From Burkholderia sp. NRF60-BP8 (lineage in GTDB: Bacteria > Pseudomonadota > Gammaproteobacteria > Burkholderiales > Burkholderiaceae), in NCBI RefSeq assembly GCF_001522585.2, contig NZ_CP013374.1, positions 310,001-374,000 of the forward strand: a stretch of 64,000 nucleotides of DNA. The letters run 5' to 3'. A model generated the notes under the pieces. The model ran no database searches. It saw nothing but the letters and a program-made list of their open reading frames with translations, and was not told where the DNA came from. Positions 37,313 to 46,516 of the stretch are shown here, in pieces; position 1 is the stretch's first letter; every line of letters begins with the position of its first letter. Both the position numbers and the translations under genes were made by a program.

Positions 37313-38193
37313 GCGCCTACCCTTCCATGCGCCCGACCGCCGGCGTCGCCACGCCGCTGCTCGACCTGCGGATCGCCCGCAAGCCGTACGGCGATCGCAC
37401 GATCCTGGCCGACATCGCGTTGCAGGTCGCGCGGGGCGAGATCGTCTGCGTGGTCGGCCCGAGCGGTTGCGGCAAGAGCACGCTGTTGCGGATCGTCGCG
37501 GGCCTGGACCGGGATTTCCGCGGCAGCGTAACGCTCGACGGCCGCGCGCTGGCCGGGCCGTCCGCGCGCGTCGGCGTGATCTTTCAGGAACCGCGGCTGC
37601 TGCCGTGGCTGTCGATCGCGGACAACGTCGGCTTCGCGTCCGGTGCGCGGGGCGGACGCGATCCGAGCGTCGCACGCTTGCTCGACGAAGTCGGCCTGGC
37701 CGGCGTCGCGCGGCAACTGCCGGCGACGTTGTCGGGCGGGATGGCGCAGCGCGCCGCGATCGCGCGCGGGCTGTTCGGCGAGCCGGATCTGCTGCTGCTC
37801 GACGAACCGTTCAGCGCGGTCGACGCGATCACCCGGATGCGCTTGCAGACGCTGCTGCTCGATGTCGTCCAGCGGCACCGGATGGCCGCGATCGTCGTCA
37901 CGCACGATCTCGACGAAGCGCTGTATCTCGGCGATCGCGTGCTGATGCTCGCACCGAACCCGGGCCGCATCGACGACGTAATCCACGTCGACGTCGCACG
38001 GCCGCGCGATCGGCGCGATCCGTCGCTGGCCGCGCAGCGCTCGCGGCTGCTCGATGCGTTCCAGCGCTTTCACGATCGCGCGGCGGGCCACGGCCGGCAT
38101 GCCGGTCGCGCCGGCCTGACGTCGCCGGCCCGCGCGACACCCGACTTCACGGCGAAGACGCCGACCGGACGAACGCGGCCAGATCGCGATTGA
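37309..38193 (+). CDS. ssuB: Sulfonate-type ABC transporter ATP-binding protein
   Basis: A 294-residue ABC ATPase. Walker A VVGPSGCGKSTLLRIVAGLD (Gly50-Thr57 core), Q-loop VIFQEPRLLPWLSI, signature LSGGMAQRAAIARGLF, Walker B LLLLDEPFSAVDAITRMR and H-loop VVTHDLDEALYL all match SsuB/TauB. The last 47 bases overlap the convergent alpha/beta hydrolase gene. Confidence 0.9.
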   Translation: MSAYPSMRPTAGVATPLLDLRIARKPYGDRTILADIALQVARGEIVCVVGPSGCGKSTLLRIVAGLDRDFRGSVTLDGRALAGPSARVGVIFQEPRLLPWLSIADNVGFASGARGGRDPSVARLLDEVGLAGVARQLPATLSGGMAQRAAIARGLFGEPDLLLLDEPFSAVDAITRMRLQTLLLDVVQRHRMAAIVVTHDLDEALYLGDRVLMLAPNPGRIDDVIHVDVARPRDRRDPSLAAQRSRLLDAFQRFHDRAAGHGRHAGRAGLTSPARATPDFTAKTPTGRTRPDRD

Positions 38194-39055
38194 ACCGCTC
38201 GGCTTCCTCGATGAACGGCGCGTGCCCCGATTCCGCGTACACCTTGCTGACCACGTGCGGGTTCAGCTCGGCCGCGCGGGCCAGCGTCGCGTGCGTATCG
38301 ACCAGCGCGTCGCGGCCGCCGTAGACGAAGAGCAGCGGCACGCGCGCGTTGCCCAGCCCCGCGGCGGCGAACACCGACATCGTCGGGATGGCCTTTTGCA
38401 TGTCCCACGACGCCATCGCGGCGTTGGCGAGCAAGCGCTCGAACGTGGCGGCGTTCGGCCGACGGTTGAAGCACAGACCGACGAACGTGCGCTCGCCGTC
38501 GAGATGCGTTTTCAGATCCGCCGCATTCATGTCTCGGTACACGTCCGGATGATCGACGATCTGGCCCGGCGCAAGCTCGACCACGCCGTCGACGTACACC
38601 GCGCCCGCGATCGCGCGATCGCCGTATTTGGCGAGGTAGTTCGAGATCACCACGCCGCCGAGCGACCAGCCGACCACGACCGGCTTGCGCGCATGCGCGC
38701 CTTCGATGACCGCGGCGAGATCGTCGCCCCAGCGGGTGCCGTCGCGATACGGCTGCGCGCCGGACGGCTTGTCCGACAGCCCGTGGCCGCGCAGATCGTA
38801 CGTGATGATCCGGAATCGGCGCAGTTCGGGGCTGTCGACCTGCGCGTCCCAGTTCAGGCGGCTGCCGAGCAGGCCGTGAATCAGGATGACCGGTACGCCG
38901 TCGGGGTCGCCGCTTTCCTGAACGGCCAGCTTCACGCCGTCCGTCGACGTGACGGTATAGCTCAGCGGCGCGGCGGCCGCGTCGTGCGCCAACGCGAACG
39001 GCGTCAGCCACCCGATCGCGACAAGCAACCAGCGGATCAGCACTCGGGTATTCAC
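38147..39055 (-). CDS. Secreted alpha/beta hydrolase
   Basis: A 302-residue alpha/beta hydrolase with an N-terminal signal peptide (MNTRVLIRWLLVAIGWLTPF, cleaved near DAAAAP). The nucleophile is Ser131 in VVGWSLGGVV; the acid is in LLFVYGGRDALVD and the base in YAESGHAPFIEEA. GGAGGA six bases before a GTG at 39055 makes that the likely start, rather than upstream ATGs at 39073 or 39100. It is divergent from a MerR-family gene with a shared palindromic operator. Substrate unknown; esterase, epoxide hydrolase and haloperoxidase-like activities are all possible. Confidence 0.82.
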   Translation of the reverse strand: MNTRVLIRWLLVAIGWLTPFALAHDAAAAPLSYTVTSTDGVKLAVQESGDPDGVPVILIHGLLGSRLNWDAQVDSPELRRFRIITYDLRGHGLSDKPSGAQPYRDGTRWGDDLAAVIEGAHARKPVVVGWSLGGVVISNYLAKYGDRAIAGAVYVDGVVELAPGQIVDHPDVYRDMNAADLKTHLDGERTFVGLCFNRRPNAATFERLLANAAMASWDMQKAIPTMSVFAAAGLGNARVPLLFVYGGRDALVDTHATLARAAELNPHVVSKVYAESGHAPFIEEAERFNRDLAAFVRSASSP

Positions 39056-39095
39056 GATTGTTCCTCCAGGCATGAACGGACGCCCAGTCTCAACC

Positions 39096-39111
39096 CTCAC
39101 ACTGATGTGAG
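39096..39111. promoter_or_regulatory. Candidate MerR-family operator
   Basis: CTCACACTGATGTGAG is a perfect 6-4-6 inverted repeat, extending imperfectly to ACCCTCACA/TGTGAGAGT. It lies between the divergent hydrolase (39055) and MerR-family (39142) genes, where MerR regulators bind the elongated promoter spacer. Confidence 0.6.
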
Positions 39112-39141
39112 AGTCAAGCGAATCGTGTTAGCCTGCCTCTC

Positions 39142-39528
39142 ATGAAAAACCCGCCTGCTTCGCCCCCGCTGACCATCGGCAAACTCGCGCAGCTCACCGG
39201 CGCGAGCGTGCGCTCGATCCGGCACTACGACGAGCACGGCCTGCTCGCGTCGGTGCGCGCGGCCAACGGCTATCGCCTGTTCCCCGAAAAAGCGGTGACG
39301 CAGGTCAAACAGATTCAGCGCATGATCGCGACCGGTTTCACCCTCGACGACATCCGCGGCTTTCCGGACTGCATGCTGCTGATCGACGGCGCGCGTTCGT
39401 GCGATCAGATCACCGACGTCCAGCGCGAACGCCTCGAAGCGATCAACCGCCAGATCGCCGATCTCGAAAAGCGGCGCGCGCGGCTCGTCAAGATGTTGCG
39501 GGACGGCGCGGTGCCGCCGCTCGATTGA
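39142..39528 (+). CDS. MerR-family transcriptional regulator
   Basis: A 128-residue regulator. The winged helix reads TIGKLAQLTGASVRSIRHYD with the following LLASVRAANGYRLF, then a coiled dimerisation helix at about residues 85-120. Two cysteines, Cys77 and Cys87, sit where MerR-family sensors often place ligands, so a metal or thiol-reactive signal is possible. Divergent from the hydrolase gene, which it probably controls together with itself. Confidence 0.88.
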   Translation: MKNPPASPPLTIGKLAQLTGASVRSIRHYDEHGLLASVRAANGYRLFPEKAVTQVKQIQRMIATGFTLDDIRGFPDCMLLIDGARSCDQITDVQRERLEAINRQIADLEKRRARLVKMLRDGAVPPLD

Positions 39529-39639
39529 TCGATGCGCGGCGGGTTCGCCGGCGGCCCGCCTTTTCCGCCACGGATACCGGTCCGCCCGCGCGCTTCGGGC
39601 ACAATACGCACCCTCACCTTTTTGCCCGTGGTCACACAC

Positions 39640-40179
39640 ATGCGCGTCATCGTCGTCGGAACGAGCGGATCCGGGAAATCCACCTTCGCCAGCGCGCTGG
39701 CCGCCGCCGCGGCCTGCCCCTGCATCGAACTCGACCGGCTCTACTGGGGCCCCGGCTGGACCGCCGTGCCGCCCGCGCAGTTCGAGCGGGAGGTGCGGGC
39801 GGCGACGGCCGGCGACCGATGGGTCGCCGACGGCAACTACAGCGCGGTGCGCGACGTGCTGTGGTCGCGCGCCACGCACGTCGTCTGGCTCAACTTCGGG
39901 CGATGGACGGTGTTTTCCCGCGTGCTCCGGCGCACGATCGGCCGCGGGCTCATGCGCACCGAGCTGTTTCACGGCAACCGGGAATCGCTGCGGATGGCGT
40001 TCTGCTCGCGAGACTCGGTGCTGCTGTGGTCGTACACGACATTCGCGAAAAACCGCGTCAAGTTCGCCGGCTTGCGCGACGACCCGAAATACGCGCATCT
40101 GCAATGGACGGAGATCACCCAGCCGTCGCGTACCCGCGCGGCCATCGAGACCCTCGCCCGCGTCGGCTGTCGCGATTGA
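39640..40179 (+). CDS. P-loop adenylate-kinase-like protein
   Basis: A 179-residue protein with Walker A in VIVVGTSGSGKSTFASAL at the very N-terminus and CIELDRLYWGPGW shortly after. This matches the FlaR/topology-modulation-like family of small kinases of unknown physiological substrate. An in-frame upstream extension to 39532 lacks homology, so I start at the ATG 39640. Confidence 0.8.
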   Translation: MRVIVVGTSGSGKSTFASALAAAAACPCIELDRLYWGPGWTAVPPAQFEREVRAATAGDRWVADGNYSAVRDVLWSRATHVVWLNFGRWTVFSRVLRRTIGRGLMRTELFHGNRESLRMAFCSRDSVLLWSYTTFAKNRVKFAGLRDDPKYAHLQWTEITQPSRTRAAIETLARVGCRD

Positions 40180-40201
40180 CGGCGGCACGAACCGCGTCGC
40201 G

Positions 40202-40609
40202 TCAATCGTCGAAGGTGCCGCGATATTCCGGCGCGGCATCCGCGCGCGTGTTCAGTTCGAACATCACGCCGCCCGGCGCGCGGCAAAAGAAGCGCGAGCC
40301 GCGCCCGTTGTTGAAGACGCCGGTCTCCATCGCGACGCCCTCCTCCTTGAAGCGCGCGAACAGCGCCTGGACGGCATCGAGGCTCGGCAGTTCGAAGCCG
40401 ACGTGGAAATTTGTCGGCCACGCGGGCACACCGTCGCCGGCGTGATCGATCACGACGTCGAATCCCGGGCGTTTGAGGATCCACGATTTGTCCCAGCTTC
40501 CCGCGATCGTGAAGCCGAGGTATCGCTCGAAGAAGCGGGCCGTCGCCAGTGTGTCGGCGGAAGGAAAGCTCAAGTGGTTGAGCTTCATCGTGGGTGTCGT
40601 TTCGTTCAT
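40202..40609 (-). CDS. VOC-family (glyoxalase/dioxygenase fold) protein
   Basis: A 135-residue protein with two beta-alpha-beta-beta-beta units. MKLNHLSFPSADTLATARFF begins the first, NFHVGFELPSLDAVQALFAR the second, and FFCRAPGGVMFELN ends it. His in LNHLSF and Glu in MFELN occupy usual metal-ligand positions. GGAGAG seven bases before the ATG at 40609 supports that start. Function within the superfamily is not determinable. Confidence 0.8.
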   Translation of the reverse strand: MNETTPTMKLNHLSFPSADTLATARFFERYLGFTIAGSWDKSWILKRPGFDVVIDHAGDGVPAWPTNFHVGFELPSLDAVQALFARFKEEGVAMETGVFNNGRGSRFFCRAPGGVMFELNTRADAAPEYRGTFDD

Positions 40610-40956
40610 GATCGCGCTCTCCGATGCGGTGATGGGCGCAGGCCCCATGCCGTGCCGCCCGATGACGTCAGAATACGAGCGCGGGTTCGCATCCCACAAC
40701 TCGCATTGGACGTTCCGCCGCACGGGCGCGAAACCCTTGCGGGGCCGAGCGCGGCGGGATGACGACGATCACGGCGAAAGGCGCCACTCGCATTTGCGAC
40801 GGGTACCGTCGATGCGGAATGCCCGAGCGGACGGCGACGCGAAACGACGACGGCCCGGGATTCGCGAACGAACCCCGGGCCGCCGATCGGCCGCAGGTAC
40901 CGGGCTTCACATGCGTTGCCCGGCACCACGCATCGCTCAACGCTACGCAAGCTGCA
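40610..40956. other. Intergenic region, no gene supported
   Basis: 347 bases between the VOC gene's start and the 3' end of the adhesin gene. Short open frames here lack family likeness or ribosome binding sites. The only structure I see is the hairpin at 40851-40882. Confidence 0.5.
40851..40882 (-). terminator. Hairpin downstream of the adhesin gene
   Basis: CGGCCCGGG (40851-40859) and CCCGGGCCG (40874-40882) form a perfect 9-bp stem with a 14-base loop, about 75 bases after the adhesin stop. Only a short TTT follows on the minus strand, so strength is uncertain. Confidence 0.45.
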
Positions 40957-43900
40957 TCAGAACTGATAACCCGCGCCGACCACCGCGCCGAAGTCCGACC
41001 GCGCGTTGCCCGTTACCGATGCCTTGACGACCCAGCGGTTGTTCTCCGTCACGTACGAGTAGCCGGCTGCGAAGCCCTGCTGGCCGTGATAATTCGACGT
41101 CGCCGCCGACACCATCGAGCGCCCCGCGCCGGTCGGCTGCGGCAAGCCGGCCACCGCCATCGCCGACGCGACGCCGCCGTACATGTCCTTCTTCAGGTCG
41201 TTGAACGAGTTGTACACCTGCCCGATACGCTGGTCGGTATATCCCTTCGCCTGCGTCGACGCCGTCGCGAGGTTGTCGTTCAGCTGCTGCACGTTCACCG
41301 CGTCGGTCGGCGCCGTGCCGGCCGCGACGTTCGTGATCTGGCGCTCGCTGCCCTTCGCGCCGACCGAGAACGAGTTGTCGCGATCGGCGACGGAGCCCTG
41401 GCCGACCGCCACCGCGTTCTTGCCGGTCGCGGTCGCCGTCGACCCGATCGCCCCCGCGTCGGCGCGCGCGATCCATGTCGTGTTCGCATCGGTCGCGGCC
41501 GCGCGGATCTTGTCGTTGGCCGCCACGTTCTTCAGCGCGTTGTTGAACTGCCCCATGTTGACCGCGTCGTTGTCGTTCACGCCCGCCGCGACACCGGTCA
41601 GCACGCGGTCGCCCGCCGTGCCGGAGAAGTTCACGCTCGCGCCGCCCGAATCCTTGCCGACCGTGATCGCGCCGTTCGGGTCCTGCTGCTGCACGAGGCC
41701 GGCCTTGCCGTTCGCGATGTTGGTCACGCTGCCTTGCAGGTTCGAAATGTCGGTGGTGTTCTTCGCCACCTGCTGGTTGGTCGCGTAGAGCTGCGAACCG
41801 TTCACCGCGTCGGTGCTGGTCGCGCCGAGCGTGCCGGCCTGCACGTTGGTGATGCGCGTGCCGCCCGCACCGCCGAGCGTGATCGTGCTCTTGGACCCAT
41901 CGTCGTACTGCACCGCGAGCGCGCCGAGCTGGTTCAGGCTCGACTGCACGTCCTTCAACTGCTTCACGTTCACCGCGTCGGTGTCGCTGGTGCCCGCCGC
42001 GACGTTCTTCAGCACGACCGCCGACGTTGCGTCGCCGCCGACGAGCGACACCGAATTCAGCCGGTTGCCGCTCGCGTCGACGTCGTACTTGACGACGTTC
42101 TTCACGGCTTCGCCGGCCTGGTTCGACACCTGCGTGATCTGCTGTTCGAGCGCGGTCTTCACGCCCGACAACTGGCCGCCGTTCACCGCATCCGTGCTGC
42201 CCGCGGCGAGGTTGCCGTCGGCCACGTTCGTCAGCTTCGTCGGCGCACCGCCGCGCGCGGCGTTGAACGCACCGAGCGTCGGGTCGAATTGCAGCGCGTC
42301 CTGTTGCAGCCCGGCAATCGCGGCGGTGTTGCCCGCGATGTTCGTTTCGGCATTGCCGATGCGCGTTTCGTGATTCGCGAGCGTCGTCGTGTTGCTGCCG
42401 ACGCGGCCGTCGAGGTTCGTCAATGCGTCGCCGACGTTGTCGAACGCGCTGCCGCCGATCTTGTAGTTCGGTGCGCCGATCGAGCCGTCCGGGTTCGCTG
42501 TCGCGCCGCCGCCGAGCGCGGCCGCGGCGCCGTCGGTCGCGCGGCGCAGTTGCGCGCCGTTCACCGCATCGGTGCTGCCTGCCGCCACGTTGCCTTCCGC
42601 GACGTTGGTCACGCGCACCGGGCTGCCGCCGTTGCCCGCGCCGAGCGACACCTGCCGCTTGCTCGGATCGTCGTATTTGACCGCGAGCGCATCGAGCTGG
42701 CTCGTCCCGTCGTGAATCGCCGCGTTCAGCTGATCGACGTTGACCGCGTCCGTTCCGCTCTTGCCTGCCGCGACGTTGCTGATGAGCTGCGGGCCGTGGC
42801 CGCCGTGGCTCGCATCGTACGCGCCGAGGGCCGGGTTCCATTGCAGCGCGTCCTGCTGAAGAGCCGCGATGTTGCCGGTGTTCGTCGTCACCTGGTTGCC
42901 GACAGTCGCGATCGACTGGTTGAGCGTGTCGGTCGCCTTGCCGAGCTGGCCCACGTTCACCGCATCGCCTGCCGCCACGCCGTCCGCGACGTTGTGCAGG
43001 CCGACCGGCGCCGCGGCGCCCTGGCCGCCGAGCGTGACGCCGCCGTGCGCATCGTCGTCGTACTGCACCGCGTTCTTCGTCGCGGTGCCGATCTGGCTGG
43101 TAATCGACGTGCTCAGGTTGCCGAGCGTCGTGCTGAGGTTGTTCGTCACGCTCGTGCTGAGCGATGCGAGGCCGCCCGTCAACTGGCCGACGTTGACGGC
43201 GTCGTGGACGTCCTTGCCGTCCGCGACGTTGTGCAGCGTCGTGCCGTTCGGGCCGGCGAACGTCACCGAGTCGAAGCCGCTCGCGCCGTCGTACTTGACG
43301 TTGCGCGTATCGGCCGCTTGCAGGTTGACGATGTTCGACGCCGCGGTGCTCAGCGACCCGTTGATGCCGGTCACGCTGTTCTGCAGGTTCGCGATGTTCG
43401 AAGCCGCCGTCGAAACGGACGTCTGCAGCGGCGCGAGGCTGCCCTTCAACTGGCCGACGTTGACGGCGTCGGTATCGGCGACGCCGGCGGCCACGCCGCC
43501 GATCGTCGTGCCGGTGGCGCCGTCGAGCGCGATCGCCGCATGCGAGTCGTCGGTGTATTTCACGACGTTCTGCGTCGCGGTGACGATGCTCGTGCTGAGG
43601 CTGTTGCCCACGCTGGTCACGCGCTGGTCGACGTTCGAGATCGAGGTCGACAGCGCATTGCCGACCGACGTCACGCGTGCGTCGACGTTGCCGATGGCCG
43701 TGCTCAGCGTGCCGTTGACGTTCTTCAACTGCTGGACGTTGACGGCGTCCGTATCGGCCGCGCCCGCCGCGACGTTCTTGAGCTGGCGCTCGCTGCCGAG
43801 CGCGCCGAACGAGACCGCGCCGCCGACCGGCGCGGCCGTGCCGCCGAACACGGGCGTGCCGCCGTTGTTCGCGCCGACACTGCCCGAGCCGATCGCGACC

Positions 43901-44550
43901 TGGTTGTTGTCGTTCGTCTGCGCGCCTGCACCGATCGCCACGGACTGCGTGCCGGCCGCACGCGTCTGCGTGGCCGCATCGTACGATGCGCCGGCCGATA
44001 CGCCGTCGCTCGACGTCGGGTTCGCGCCGCCGATCGCGACCGAGCGGTCGCCGCTGGCGAGCGCCGAATGGCCGAGCGCGATCGAGCTCGTGCCGTGCGC
44101 ATCCGCGACGTTGCCGAGTGCCATCGAGAAATCGCCGACCGCCGCCGACTGGCGGCCGATCGCCAGCGCCGTGTTGCCCTGCGCGACCGCCACCGTGCCG
44201 ATCGCGGTGGACGAGTTCGCCAGCGCCTGCGAGCCGACCCCGATCGCGATCGCGCCGCCGCTGCTGCTGCCGCCCTTGCTGCTCGCATTCGACTGGTCGC
44301 CGATCGCGATACCGCTGGCGCCTGCTTTCGCATTGGTGCCCTGCGTCACGTTCGTGGTACTGACTGCGACGTAGCTGCCGTTCTTCGTTGCCACGCACAG
44401 CGGGTTGGTGCCGTCGATGCACTGGCCGTTCAGCGCGTTGTCCGGGTTGCCGCGGTCGACGAAATTGTCCGCGTGCGCGGCGCCGGCGATCAGCACACCC
44501 GCACCCGTGAACATCGCGGCGGCAAGCGCCGAAATCTGCTTCCTCTTCAT
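40957..44550 (-). CDS. Trimeric autotransporter adhesin (YadA-like)
   Basis: A 1197-residue surface protein. Signal peptide MKRKQISALAAAMFTGAGVL through AAHA; then head repeats of the SxAIGxxAxA type (about residues 75-220, e.g. SSIALGHSALASGDRSVAIG). Next comes a long stalk of coiled coils broken by necks such as KNVAAGAADTDAVNVQQL, repeated in many variants. The C-terminal about 90 residues (from IGQVYNSFNDLKKDMYGGVA to VVGAGYQF) form the trimeric YadA anchor with a terminal Phe. It probably mediates adhesion to host or surfaces. No dedicated partner is required. Transcription would start in the AT-rich gap upstream. Confidence 0.92.
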   Translation of the reverse strand: MKRKQISALAAAMFTGAGVLIAGAAHADNFVDRGNPDNALNGQCIDGTNPLCVATKNGSYVAVSTTNVTQGTNAKAGASGIAIGDQSNASSKGGSSSGGAIAIGVGSQALANSSTAIGTVAVAQGNTALAIGRQSAAVGDFSMALGNVADAHGTSSIALGHSALASGDRSVAIGGANPTSSDGVSAGASYDAATQTRAAGTQSVAIGAGAQTNDNNQVAIGSGSVGANNGGTPVFGGTAAPVGGAVSFGALGSERQLKNVAAGAADTDAVNVQQLKNVNGTLSTAIGNVDARVTSVGNALSTSISNVDQRVTSVGNSLSTSIVTATQNVVKYTDDSHAAIALDGATGTTIGGVAAGVADTDAVNVGQLKGSLAPLQTSVSTAASNIANLQNSVTGINGSLSTAASNIVNLQAADTRNVKYDGASGFDSVTFAGPNGTTLHNVADGKDVHDAVNVGQLTGGLASLSTSVTNNLSTTLGNLSTSITSQIGTATKNAVQYDDDAHGGVTLGGQGAAAPVGLHNVADGVAAGDAVNVGQLGKATDTLNQSIATVGNQVTTNTGNIAALQQDALQWNPALGAYDASHGGHGPQLISNVAAGKSGTDAVNVDQLNAAIHDGTSQLDALAVKYDDPSKRQVSLGAGNGGSPVRVTNVAEGNVAAGSTDAVNGAQLRRATDGAAAALGGGATANPDGSIGAPNYKIGGSAFDNVGDALTNLDGRVGSNTTTLANHETRIGNAETNIAGNTAAIAGLQQDALQFDPTLGAFNAARGGAPTKLTNVADGNLAAGSTDAVNGGQLSGVKTALEQQITQVSNQAGEAVKNVVKYDVDASGNRLNSVSLVGGDATSAVVLKNVAAGTSDTDAVNVKQLKDVQSSLNQLGALAVQYDDGSKSTITLGGAGGTRITNVQAGTLGATSTDAVNGSQLYATNQQVAKNTTDISNLQGSVTNIANGKAGLVQQQDPNGAITVGKDSGGASVNFSGTAGDRVLTGVAAGVNDNDAVNMGQFNNALKNVAANDKIRAAATDANTTWIARADAGAIGSTATATGKNAVAVGQGSVADRDNSFSVGAKGSERQITNVAAGTAPTDAVNVQQLNDNLATASTQAKGYTDQRIGQVYNSFNDLKKDMYGGVASAMAVAGLPQPTGAGRSMVSAATSNYHGQQGFAAGYSYVTENNRWVVKASVTGNARSDFGAVVGAGYQF

Positions 44551-45678
44551 GGTCTTCTGCTCCGTTGTGTAGCGTCTGGTTTGAATACGGACTACTTACT
44601 TTTATTGACAGCTTCGACTTCGATTGCGACTTCGGTTCGGACGCGGGTTCCGGCGCCGTGCGAGCCATGCCGACACGACACGCGTCGATCACCCGTTTCG
44701 ACCGGGCGGTCGAACGCCCGGGGCGCGCCGTCGGCCTGACGTCCCGCTCCGTTAATTCGACAATTGCATTAGGAATACGTATTGATTCTCATGGACGAGT
44801 CTTTCCCCGGCCGAATCCGGAGATTCAACCCGTCGCCATGTACTTCCCCGATTTGTCGCCGCGCCGATCGCGACCCACACTGCTTCTTTTATTTCATCCC
44901 GGCAACCCGGGTTTCACTCCGCGCAGCGAGCATGTGCCTGGACAGTCATCAATTGATGCGCCGGCCCCGGATCAGGCAACGTCCGTCACCGCTTGCGGCG
45001 CTTTCGCTGCCCTGCCACCCGTTACTCAAAGTTCGGACGAATTATGAGACACGGAATTAAATTATTAAAGGCGACATTCTTTATAGATTGTAAAATTCCA
45101 AATATTCAATGACTTACGGAAAATCAACCCATTCCGCAAACGATTTCGCGCCAGCACCTTCATTCAAGATCTTTTGCCGAGCGGATAAATACTTTGCCAA
45201 AGCGGATTCCAATAATTCTTTTCCCTAAAACGCGATCCAAAAACCAGCCGGCCGCACGACTTCTCACTCGATATACGCGTAAACCACGAGCAATGATGCA
45301 CGTCGACGTTTCACGTTCCTGTCGAAAACCGCCATTTTCGATAATCACGAAGATGGAATGGTGAGAATGGATCCATCATGTCTGGCCGGATTCCCAATAT
45401 GCTCCTACAATTCCGCTCGCATCGATTCCGGCAGCCGCGATCGCCGTCCATGCGAGCACGGCGATCCGTCGCGTCCTGCCGATTCGGCGATCAAGACGAC
45501 GTACGCCGCGCGATGCGTCGAGCGGTTGCCGGCCGCGCGGTTCCGCGTCGTCCGGAATCGATGCGAGCGTGCGATGCGTCGTGATGCATCGCCACGCAGC
45601 GGCGTCCCACGTTTCCCGCTCACCGGGCAGGCCACCCGCGGAAAACGCAGCCAACCGCCTTTTCACAACAGGTGCACG
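44551..45678. other. 1.1-kb AT-rich intergenic region
   Basis: A long gap between the divergently oriented adhesin and response-regulator genes. Base composition falls sharply between about 45,030 and 45,360 (for example AATTAAATTATTAAAGG near 45,055), far below the surroundings. A weak Fur-like or palindromic stretch, AATACGTATT, lies at 44774-44783. I see no convincing gene; a 62-codon minus-strand frame at 45160-45348 lacks family likeness. It probably contains promoters and long 5' leaders and may be bound by nucleoid proteins. Confidence 0.5.
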
Positions 45679-46494
<816 letters not shown>

Positions 46495-46516
46495 GCCGGA
46501 TGCGACACGCTCGCGC

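Noticed and set aside
40759..44739. Long open frame on the plus strand opposite the adhesin gene
   Set aside because: It is antisense to a clearly homologous YadA-type protein, has Arg/Ala/Val-rich composition with no family likeness, and arises from GC bias in a repetitive gene.
45160..45348. 62-codon minus-strand frame in the AT-rich gap
   Set aside because: No ribosome binding site of note, no family likeness, and its composition follows the AT-rich background.
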